A DNA stretch of 64,000 nucleotides. Source: Rhynchospora pubera (lineage: Eukaryota > Streptophyta > Magnoliopsida > Poales > Cyperaceae). The translations under genes and the position numbers were made by a program. Below are positions 25,414 through 37,200 of this stretch, one piece after another (position 1 is the first letter of the stretch; the number at the start of each line of letters is the position of its first letter). Under the pieces are notes generated by a model that was not told the DNA's origin, ran no database searches, and saw nothing but the letters and a program-made list of their open reading frames with translations. The stretch spans positions 257,906,229-257,970,228 of the forward strand of contig CM051459.1 in assembly GCA_028095005.1 (NCBI GenBank), in the 5' to 3' direction.

Positions 25414-26231
25414 TAAAAAGATATCATCTTCTGTCAAAACACACAGAATAACAAACCTTATTAGTGTGTTTTGACACATGTTTCATTCTTTTTCTAACAT
25501 TTGCTCTTATAATTTGATACAGTAAGAAAAAAAATTATGTTGCATGCATCATGAAGAATAGGCCCTTTTGTGCATCATAGCTTTATTTATTGGTATAATT
25601 GATAATTTAACTAATCCGGTCTACATATCGAAATCTCAGGATAACTAAATTTTTATTTTTATTTTTTTTTAAAGCTAAACCTTATTAGTGTTTCAAACGC
25701 ATGTTCAATTATTTTTTGATATAATAGATAATTAATTTACGGTGCATCACGATGCATAGGCTCTTTTGTGCAGCATGACCTCATTCATTGGTATTGTTTG
25801 CAAATTGACAAATATGATTTAACCAATTCAATCTATATAATGAAATCAAATGACAAACAAAATTTTAATTTTTTTGAAATGTTTTTACTATTTATTTTTA
25901 AAATCTATCATTTTTTTTAAATGTTCTTTCTATTAACTAGATGACAATAATTCAGCATTTCTAAATATATTTATTCCTAAATTAAATAATTATTAGTATG
26001 ACTATTTTCTAATATATTTAACAAAAAAAACTATTTTAATTATAGAAAATACAAAAAATAAAAACTATTTTAAATTATAAAAATACAAAAAAATATATAT
26101 TTTTGATCATACACAATAGCGGTCAAAAATAGAAAAAAATACTGCGACATAATTAATAGTATAGATTATAGATTACAGATTATAGATTTGCATAGAAAAA
26201 TGATAGGATGTAAAAAATTTTAAAAATATTA

Positions 26232-26381
26232 GGCTCCGTTTGGATAGGTGTGGGAAGAAGGGAAGAAAGGAAGAAGTGGGAAGAAGTATTGGGAAGTGTG
26301 TAACTTTGTGAAGAATTTGAATTGTTTATAATAAATTTGGACCTTCTTCCTTCTTCCTTCTTCCTATATCCAAACGGTGCC
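26232..26381. mobile_element. MITE copy C, 150 bp, hairpin-forming
   Basis: Left end GGCTCCGTTTGGATA, right end TATCCAAACGGTGCC. Internal (GGAAGAA)-type sequence on the left is complementary to (TTCTTCC)-type sequence on the right, so the whole element can fold into a long hairpin. The core at 26291-26339 is the same as in copies A (10981-11029) and B (11276-11324). It lies about 0.9 kb upstream of the ABCD1 leader. Confidence 0.75.
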
Positions 26382-27239
26382 ATAGATAGTAATGAAATTT
26401 AAAAATATATAAAAATTGGTTTGTCGTGAGATTCTAATATAGATTATAGCAGTTAAATAATATTTGTTAATTTAAAAAAAAAATCTGATCGAAAAGGCTA
26501 TGATGTACAAAAGCTCTATACATCATGATGCATGATAAACTTTCTCTTAGTATAATTGTATCTTCGGACAAAAACATGTCATTTTTGTAGTTTTATTTCA
26601 GAATGAAACGAGATAGTAGATAACAGACACTTCTTGAACAAATTACGAGTTTAGCACCGTCATCAAGCTTGACATTGAACAAGTAATAATAATAATAATT
26701 ATATAAAAGGACATTATATTTTTAATCAAAGTCTTATGGTAGCGGTTACGCAAAGCATCAATTTTTGTGCGAATGTATTAAACATCAACTGCCTTTCTTA
26801 AATGCATATTCATGGATTTTTGCTCCAACATATCAGCAGAATTCTGGTTATATTTGACTAATTAAAATCTCCACGTTAAATAATATTGTCCTACCCTTTT
26901 TCAGGTCGTTGTTAAAAAACCAAATAAGTTGAAATGGTTACCGAGCTTATTTGCATTGACTGAAATAGAATAACACCAATATCTTTTCGCCTTTTCGGAA
27001 ACAAAGAAAAATGAAGTTACTAAATCAAACCATGCTCCTAATAGCAGCTCATTGTTATATAGTATATACTTACTTGCCAATGTACTTTCGTGACAACACA
27101 GTTTTGTCCTTTTCATTGTTTTTTATTATTTTATTATCAACGGAGAGGTACACAGCCGGTGTAACTGGAGAGGAGGTATTTAACCTTGAGCATCCCCACC
27201 GAATTGCAAGTAGGTGTGTTCCTCTTCGCGTCATATGAT

Positions 27240-28259
27240 AAGTGTTCTTTCGTACTAAATTTACCTCACCTCTCGTCTCCTCTCCTTTCCTCTTCTCTCT
27301 TCGTTCCCTCCGGCGCCTCTTGTCGCGATCCGATCAAGGCCCGAGAGGAGAGCTTCCACTCATCAGCTAGGTAAAGCTTCTCCCTACATCGTTTGATTCT
27401 CCGTTGCAAATCTGGGAGCTTGAATTTGAGTTATGTTGTGTTTTTTTTCTTTCTTTTCTAGCGATTATTGTTCCCGAGTTGCAACTAATTTACTGATTGG
27501 TGTGCTGTAACAGCGTTAATTATGGTTTTGAAAGATGGGGATTTTTGCATTTAGTTGTTTAGGAGTACTTTCTAGTTTTCTAGGGATTGAAGGAATCTCT
27601 GAACTACCTTTGTGCAGTTGGGTCAATTATTTGGGTTCAGAGGTTGATGGTTTTGTATTGAAAAATATACTGCAGGCATTAGGAAAGATGGCCGATTTTT
27701 TACCAAAGTTTACTATGTTCCTAATCAAATACTAATTGAAAGGTTGAGATTCTGATCAGTAAATTTGTTTAGGTAGAAGTAGAACGTTGCTAAGTTGAAG
27801 TAAGCAATTGAATTCGATTATTGAATTTAGTTCAATGAATATGTAAAATCTCATTCTTTGTTGACCAATGATTGGAATTTCAGCCTGTTCATACTGGTAA
27901 AGCAAGGACTAATAGTCATTGCAGGGTCCAGGGTATTAAGAATTGGTGTTACTGTCATTGACTATAAAGAAAATTTTTGTTGAACTAGAACTAAAATTGA
28001 GACCAACCAATAAAAATGTATATGGTGAAAGAGTTATAGGTGCCATGCATGAATGCTAATCCACTAAAAGTGAGTTTAATTTGGCTTCTTTTGGGGGCAT
28101 TAATGCATTATGCTTTTATTGCGAACAATTTCAGGTTTATTTAGTTAAAAAGAGAATGTTTTTTGGATTAATCCCAGCCAAGCTAATATCTTCATCTTTT
28201 TCAAGTGCAAATATTTGAAAATTTTTCCTCCTCGCTTTTTTCCCCTTGCATAAAGAAGC
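27240..28259 (+). other. ABCD1 5' leader exon and leader intron
   Basis: From about 27260 to 27370 the sequence is a pyrimidine- and GC-rich tract typical of plant 5' leaders, ending CATCAGCTAG before donor GTAAAG at 27371. The acceptor is probably AG at 28254-28255 or 28257-28258, placing the ABCD1 ATG a few bases into the next exon. The intron of about 880 bp is AT-rich with no coding potential. The transcription start is an estimate from composition. Confidence 0.6.
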
Positions 28260-31200
28260 ATGTCGTCTCTACAATTACTAAAGCTAAAAGAGCATGGCCG
28301 TAACCTCGTGTCTTCAAAAAGGTTGGTATAACTTATAACTTATCTTATGATGCCATTATATTAATTTTCCTGTTAACCCCAGAAAAAAGAGGAACATACT
28401 CCTCACCCTGATGAAACAAGAGAAATATCTCCGTAATGGAAAATAAGGGAAGCTTTGTATTTTGTAAAATTTTTTATGTATAGGAATAATTGATTTATTG
28501 TATCATTTTTTTATTTTTTCTGGGGTTTATTCACAGTTTACAGTGAATCACTACTCATTTATGTTTGCTATTTCGTTATAAAGTTGTATGGATTTGATTC
28601 AAATTAAATATGTAATATATATAGACGAACGCTCGCGCTTGTATCCGGTGCTGTTCTTGCGGGAAGTACTGTAGCATATATGCAGTCGCGGTACCGTACC
28701 AAAGCCCAGTGGCGAGATCCCTCCAATCATGCTTTGGTACCTGCTAATGAATCAATTCAGGATGGCAAGGATGGTAAATTAACTAGCAAAAGGAGGAAAA
28801 AAAAGGGCTTGAAATCTCTGCATATATTGGCTGCTATCTTGTTAAAAAGGATTGGCCAAAAAGGGATGCTTAATCTCTTTTCCCTTGCTGTTGCTGCGGT
28901 AAGTCTTTTTTCTTCGTTTATTTATAGTTTTGGAAACTTCTGTTTGCACCTGTTATTTTTAACTAACCTTAGTGCCAAAAAGTTCCAATTTCAACTTTCA
29001 ACAGTCTAGGGCCCCAAAATAAAGGTCAGAAAAAATAAATCTCACATTTAAACCTATTTTACTTCACTACTTCTATTGTGCTGTTTATGCATCTGACCCT
29101 CAATTTGACACCAATTTGCTTCCATTGGCTTAGTTCTTAAAATAAACCTAATTAAGCCCTATTTGATTTAATTTCTTATTTTTAAATTGTACCTAAATCA
29201 GGACCAATATGAGCCTAAGAGGGTTGAATTAAGCCCTAACCATGCAATTAGTTACCAAGAAGCCAAAAGAGGGAAAAGGTAGTAAAAGCAAAGCTGAGAA
29301 AGCTGTCAGGTTACTTTTCCCATTTAAGAAGCCCATATCGTACTGATCAGTACATACCTGTAAATGTAGAATGTTCATAATTTTGTACAAGCACCTAACC
29401 TGACTGGCTTCAGATTTGAATCTTTAATGGCCTTTTTTTGTTTTGACCCATAGATCAGATTAACTTGTGGATACCATTTTGTCTTGTAAGAAGTCATGAC
29501 TTTCCATTTTTTCTCTTGCAAAGTAATAACACCAATTTTCAGGCTTTGCGCACTGCTCTGAGCCACAGAATGGCGCGAGTCCAGGGATTATTATTTCGGG
29601 CTGCTTTTCTCAGGCGAGTCCCTGTCTTCATGCGACTCATTTTAGAAAATCTTCTAATTTGCTTTCTTCAGTCAACTCTTTTCTCGGGCTCCAAGTATCT
29701 TACAAGTTACCTTGGTCTTCGGTTCAAGAAAATCTTGACTGATCTTGTGCATACTGATTATTTTGAGGTAGATATCTATTGTTTAATGGTTTCCATTTCT
29801 AATGTTGAACGAATGATGTTACTACTATATCCTGTGTCTTGCAAAAAAATTGCATAGCTCAAATTACGGTTGATCAAGACTGTTGCTGCATCTTGTTAAC
29901 ATTTTTATTCACCTGGGACCAATTTATCTGAAGAGGAGATTTGACCTAAAACATATTAAGATTAAGCTCCTTAACACAATAATTCAAATAAGATCATTTC
30001 AGATATAGCGAGAGAAAATACAAGGTTTTGTTTCTTTACCCTCTTTGGCAGAACATGGTATATTATTTACAAAATATCACATGAGGTTTTTGTTTCTTTA
30101 CTCTTTTTGGCAGAACATGGTGTATTACAAAATGTCACACGTTGACGATCGAATAAACAATCCTGAACAGAGGATTGCAAGTGACATCCCGAAATTTTGC
30201 ACTGAGCTCAGTGAAGTCATACAGGATGATCTAATAGCTGTCACCGATGGACTTATATACACCTGGCGTCTTTGTTCATATGCAAGTCCAAAATATGTAC
30301 TTTGGATACTGGTATGCAGCATGCACATTAATTTAATTGAGCTGTAGGTTTTAGCAACAATCAGTGATCAATGTTGGTTTGAAAAGACAAATGCATATTG
30401 GAGGAAATTGAAGTAAAACTTTTGGAAATTAGAAGATTCTATCATAGAAATAAAAGATAACTGTATACCACAGAGTTAAAGATTAATTGATAGGTAAAAC
30501 TAAACCAAGCATGGAGGGATCTCTACACAAGTAAAAGGGGGAAAAAATAAAAAAGAGAGAAGGTAAACAAGTTGCAAGCTTGATCAGAAAAAATTTGTTG
30601 GTGGTGTAAACACAGAAGTTATATGGACCGAATAGTCTAATTCCTATTTCCTGGTGCCAAGAATCAAACATTTGTGTATACATTTGACAATTTATTTCTT
30701 CTCCTCTCTCTCTCTCTCTCTCTCCCTCCCTTTCTCAGGCATATGTACTGGGAGCAGGGGCTACAATAAGGAACTTCTCTCCTGCATTCGGCAAGCTAAT
30801 GTCGAAGGAGCAACAACTTGAAGGTGAGTATCGTCAACTCCACTCACGGCTACGCACTCATGCAGAGAGTGTTGCCTTTTATGGAGGCGAAAACCGTGAG
30901 GCGTCGCACATCAAGCATCGTTTCAGGTCCCTAATTCAACACATGAGCGTTGTGCTCCACGAGAACTGGTGGTTCGGCATGATCCAGGATTTCCTGTTGA
31001 AATACCTCGGTGCAACTGTTGGTGTGGTTCTTATAATTGAGCCGTTCTTTTCTGGGAATCTGAAACCTGATACTTCTACCTTGGGCCGGGCTGAGATGCT
31101 GAGTAACCTGCGATACCACACTAGTGTGATTATTTCGCTCTTTCAGTCTCTTGGTACACTTTCGATTAGTGCCAGAAAATTGAACCGGCTAAGGTTTTTC

Positions 31201-34200
31201 TTCAAACTTTTTTTCTTTAATTTTGGTCATGGCTAACTCATTCAAATGGATTGACCGGGAACTATGATTCTATAATTTTGTTTGGTTTGCTGGTTAGTCT
31301 CCTATGATAATTACTCATGCCATAAACCTTCCTGGAACTCTATTTGTTTCATCTCTGTAGTTTGGATTTCCTTTTGGAACTCAAGCTGGAGAACATCTGT
31401 ATAGTACCTCCAATCTCTCCATTTTTTTGTAGATTTATAATTTTTTCTTAGGCAATGGACATGAGGAAAGCAGGGGTAATTAGTTCAATTCTTGAAAGCC
31501 GGAAATGACTTTAGTTTCACATTTTATTAAAGTTTTGTTCTTTTTTGCCTTTTTTTCCCCCTTACAGTGGCTATGCTGATCGCATTCATGAGCTACTGGT
31601 TGTAGAGCGTGAACTATCTTCTGTGTACGAAAGGTTGCCACCGGGCAATAATTGTAGACAAAATTATATGACTGAAGCTAGCTATATCGAGTTCTCTAAT
31701 GTAAAGGTTCGTCGTCATTAATTGTGGATCACAAGTTCCGTCTGTACAAATATGACTTGCTTTTGTTATCAGGCCTGTTCTATGTTTCCCTAATCTGTAT
31801 CTATTCTGATATTTATGACAGAGATGATGCTAGACATTTATTATCACTTTAATTTTTGGTTATGTGATTGGAACCATGGCCCTTTTTCTTAAGTTTCTGA
31901 TAGTTGTGCTGTCTCTTTCTAGGTGGTTACACCTACAGGAAATGAACTGGTCAAAGATTTGACTCTCAAGGTCGAGACTGGTTCTAACCTATTAATCACA
32001 GGTGCAATTTAACATACATTAATTTCAAGTTAATACACTTATTTGGAATTAAATATGATAATTTTGTTATGTTTTTTGTGTTTTTCTTTACACTTTATTT
32101 TCTCCTTTTGTTATAGGTCCAAATGGCAGTGGGAAGAGCTCCCTTTTCAGAGTTCTTGGAGGCTTATGGCCACTCGTTTCTGGCCACATTGCGAAGCCAG
32201 GTGTTGGTTCAGATCTAAACAAGGAGATTTTTTATGTACCGCAGAGGCCATACACTGCAGTTGGTACGCTCAGAGACCAGCTCATATACCCCCTTACTCC
32301 TGACCAGGAGACCGAGCCACTTACCCACCAAGGCATGGTCGAGCTGTTAAAAAATGTAATACTTCTTTTCTAATAACCACAAGCTGATTGCACTATAATA
32401 TGTGGTTCAAAGTTAGATTAGGTATACACTTTTGATAGCTGGTAGCTCAGTTGAACTTAATTGCTGTTGGATTTTTGGGTTGATCTGGACTTGAGTTAGG
32501 TTCTCTTGGTTTATTGACTTATCTTAATATCTGAACTTTTGTTATTGCTGGATAATGATTCAAATGAGTTGAAATAACATGAAAAAGGCTTATTATACGT
32601 CGAGGCAGGTTGTGTTTTTGGTAAGAGAGTTCATTGTTGTCAATACTGTTGCTTTATTTGGATTGCATGGCTGAAAGAAGAAAAATTGGGACCATACCAC
32701 TTGATAGAGACCTCATGTCATTCTAGAGAGTAGAGATGGTTTTAGGACCTAACACAGCCAATTTTTTCATCTGGAATCTATGAGAAACTATTAATTTGGG
32801 ACAGAATTTGTGATTAAAGAAAACAATTCATATGTGGTTTTTGTAAGGCAAAAAGTTTTACTCTGGTTTTCTTTCAACTTCTCAGGTTGACCTAGAGTAT
32901 TTGCTGGACCGGTACCCTCTTGACAAGGAGATTAACTGGGGCGAGGAATTGTCTCTTGGTGAGCAACAGAGGCTCGGTATGGCACGCTTATTTTATCATA
33001 AACCAAAATTTGCGATTTTGGATGAGTGTACAAGTGCCGTCACAACAGACATGGAGGAGCGCTTCTGTGCAAAGGTGCGTGCCATGGGCACATCCTGCAT
33101 TACTATCTCTCATCGGCCAGCTCTTGTTGCATTTCACGACATTGTGCTCTCACTTGATGGTGAAGGCGGTTGGAGTGTCAATTATAAAAGGTATCAAACC
33201 TAGAATGCAGATTCACACTCATCATTTTTCCTTGTTAAATTTGTACATTAACACAAGGACCCTTGGCGACCTACATAGTTATTTTTTAATGGGGAACTGA
33301 AAAGGCAAAACAACTTCATTATCAGTTAAATCAACTTTTTAGACTGGGTAGTTAATTAATGGTTTATGAATTTGGTAGTGACTTGGAAGCTACTTTAATT
33401 AATTAATTAACCTTTTACTGTAATTCTTGGTAGTAACTTACTTAATCAATCTATGGTTTATTGAATTTGGCATTGGTTTGTCTGAAGATCTTGGATTGGG
33501 GATTCAGTTTACAAGACAGCTTCTGTCTGCAATATGTATTGAATAAAATTAAAGAAAAGGAAACTGCAATGAAGTACTTACATTAAAGCAGAAATAAGAT
33601 GGTCTATGAGAATTGCAATTAAAATATCACGCATCACATTGTAGTGCATTGGTTCCTTGTTAAAATTATCCTTTTATTTATTAACCCATCAGGGATGATG
33701 GACTGGAATTGCCTACAGAAGACTCCCTTGATTTGTCACCAAGCTCCCAGGAGAATGTTCGCAAAAGTGATGCTCTAACCGTACAGAAAGCATTTTTCTC
33801 CAGTGCAAAGGTTCTAAGCATTGAAATATTTCGTAATCCTTCTAATTACCTGTAACTTTTAGTGCTAGGATGTGCTGCTGATTGTTCTGAAACTGAGCAG
33901 TATATCTCTTATTATTCCTCATTTTCCAAATACAGAAATACTACATGTATTTATTTAAAAATTTTTGGGTGGTCTGTTGTTAAGTTTCTACCAAGCATGA
34001 TTCTTACATGAATTTGTCGTTATGTACTGCTACCAGACCTATTAAGCTTGGTACTTGAACTTGAGATAGTCTTCTATCCTACATCCAACTATCTTATTTT
34101 AATTTCTAATAAATCTTAAGGTGTCAAGATGCATAATTGGCCCATTAAATATTCTTTTCACTTATATTTTGGCAGGGAAAAAGAGCGTCAAGTTCTAAGG

Positions 34201-37200
34201 AGGAGACTTATTTGACCAATGTGATAGCCTCCTCTCCGAAGATAGATCCCAATGTGGCCTTGCTCCCTGTTCCACGTTTGCAATCAGCCCCCCGCACCTT
34301 GTCTCTGAGAGCAGCAGCTATGTTTAAAGTATTGGTATGTTTTCTTTACAGGAAGATGCAATTTTATTTACAAGATGGTTCATAATAAGAGTACATGTAG
34401 AAGAAAGAAAAAAATAAGAACCCAAAAAGCACAGCATGGTGCAGCAGGAACCATGTCAGTTTTTAGCTGGAAGAAGGTCAAACCTTACGGTTCGCTAACA
34501 AGTTACATGTACTGATCCCTATTTTGTCATTTTGCTAATTCCAAGTTTTATACTTCAGATTCCCAAGCTAATAGATAAGCAAGGTGCACAGTTGCTAGCT
34601 GTTGGTCTATTGGTTTTCTCTCGTACTTTGATTTCGGACAGAATTGCCTCCTTAAATGGTTAGGATTCTGTTTTAACAAGTAAATTGTGAGCCTCGTCTG
34701 AAAATGGTATTATTTACCCCCTCTTTTCTGTTTGCATTTCAGGAACCAGTGTGAAGTATGTTCTGGAACAGGACAAAGCAGCCTTCATTCGGTTAACCGG
34801 AATTAGTATTCTCCAAAGTGCGGCTAATTCTTTTGTGTCTCCTTCCTTAAGGTGCATTTGCTCTTCTCCCTCTTACTGATCCCTCTGTCCTTTCCTCCTA
34901 ATATAGATGCTTAGGATCGTCTGATCGAGCTACTGAGTGTTCTCTTTGTATTTGTACAGTGGCCCTTCAACCAAATAGGAGAAGAATAAAAAATTATATC
35001 CATCTCAACTCTCCCTACTTATATTAATTCAATACCGATATGTATTGAATCACACAAACCCACTGTTGATTGTTACAATGCAATTTATGCACTTGTCAGT
35101 GAGAAGTAAGGAGATAGAAATTGCCAGAAAATCTCTGATATGTTTGTTTTACATGTTGCTCAATTTGATAATTTTTTTATTTTGACAGACACCTAACAGC
35201 AAGGTTGGCACTGGGATGGCGGATTCGTCTGACAAATTATTTATTGAACTACTATCTGAGAAAGAATGCATTCTATAAGGTGTTCAATATGTCAGGTCGA
35301 ACTGTTGATGCTGACCAGAGGTTGACCCATGACATCGATAAGTTGACCTCTGATCTGGCCAGCTTGGTCACTGGCCTCTTTAAGCCTTCTGTTGACATAC
35401 TTTGGTAATTCTTTAATCTAACTTTATTGGCTTGCTGTTATGAGCAGCCATCAGTTACAGTCAGCGATAAATTCAGTCCCGACATGTACTGTGTGATGAG
35501 CAATTAAAGCGCGGGAGCGAAATATACACATGTTTTTAATCCATTCCACATGGTTTCTGAAAGCAATCAACTATTTCTTCAACTGTCTTCATTCATCTGA
35601 AATTGAACTCATCTGCTGCTTCATAATTTTGGCAGGTTTACATGGAGAATGTATCTTTTGACAGGAAAGAGAGGAGTTGCCATTTTGTATGCATACATGC
35701 TTCTTGGTCTAGGCTTTTTGAGAACGGTTGCTCCAGACTTTGGTGACCTTGCTAGTCAAGAACAAGAACTTGAAGGGACCTTTAGGTAAAGTGAAAAGAA
35801 AATGGTAAAGTGATGAACAAAAGATAATTTTTTCGCGTTGCTGATGATAGACTATATTTTTTGTAGATTTATGCACTCAAGGTTACGTACACATGCTGAA
35901 TCAGTTGCTTTCTTTGGTGGTGGCTCCAGGGAGAAAGCTGTAAGTCTACTTCAGTTAAAATATATCTTTTGCAAATGATAATACATCTAAAGTTTTTTCT
36001 GCAATTTAGACAAAGTCATCAACTAATGTGATGGTAAGGCTATGACAAAATTTCCTTCCTTCCACTGATCACATCTTTTTTCTGATCATCATTAAACTAT
36101 TTTAACCCAAGTGGATTGGATCTTCCTTTTAACTTTTCATGATTGAGTGATGATGTAGTTAGGTTGGTCCATGTGAAAATTTAGGGCAATTTAGTCATTT
36201 GTTGTTTGGCTTAGCCAGGCTTTAGTCATTAATGCGAATTATGAATAATTTGATGAAAATTGATACTTAACAGAATTAGAAAATGGTAAGTGTTATTCAA
36301 TTTCAAATAAAGAGAAGATTAATCTCGTATGCAGATGACAAGTTCTTTACAAACATTTATAGACGTCCAGCTCATGCTGGAGCATATAGTTGTGCATTAT
36401 CAACCTATAAAATTAACTGGTGCTTCTATTGGCAGATGATTGAGGCCAAGTTCCAAAACTTACTTGACCATTCAAAGGTTCTCATGAGGAAAAAGTTCGT
36501 TTATGGCATACTTGATGATTTTGTCACAAAGCAGTTACCAAACAATGTGACATGGCTTGTCAGTATGTTATATGCTCTGGAGCACAAAGGAGACCGAGCT
36601 CTGGTTTCTACGCAAGGTCAATCATTTCATTTTTCGTTTATTTTAGGCGCTGCTCTTGATAATTTTTTTTTCCTTCTTATTCTACTTTAGGATGTTTCGT
36701 TACTTGATTCATGGTTTGTGTCTCTTCAGTTGTGTTCATGCTGATACTTAAATTTACCAGCATAAACTATCTGGTTCAACACGTATTCCAACCTTGGAAG
36801 TGGATTTAACTTCTTTTATAATAGTATTTATTCGAAGGAGCAGATTTTAAATTTAGTTTGTTTGTATTTCCAGGAGAACTGGCACATGCATTGCGTTTCT
36901 TAGCATCAGTTGTGTCTCAGAGCTTCCTGGCATTTGGGGATATTTTGGAGCTGAATAAGAAGTACCTAGAACTCTCAGGAGGTGTAAACCGTATTTTTGA
37001 ACTGGAAGAACTTCTTCGTGCTGCCCAAAATGGCAAGTATTTTTTGCTCAACCTTAGGTTCCTTAGGTTTCCCTGTTTGAGAAGTAACTGGATCCAGATA
37101 AAATAATAAAACAAAATACAGCAGGATAATGTATTTAAGTATCTTGAGATTGTGCACTTTGTTCTTGTCTCATGCATTTTTGTTTTAAACAAACTTTTCT

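Larger units (their letters stand above)
22561..27239. other. AT-rich intergenic region upstream of ABCD1
   Basis: No gene was recognised over 4.7 kb. It contains an (AT)n run (24232-24253), a (CT)n run (25393-25413), a GC-richer patch around 23810-23905, one MITE (26232-26381) and AT-rich sequence with many homopolymers. Short open frames here have low-complexity translations. The 3' end of the stretch should include the ABCD1 promoter. Confidence 0.6.

Noticed and set aside
30052..30085. Using the upstream acceptor as the real start of ABCD1 exon 4
   Set aside because: It leads to an in-frame TGA within about ten codons and does not match the family; the downstream acceptor does.
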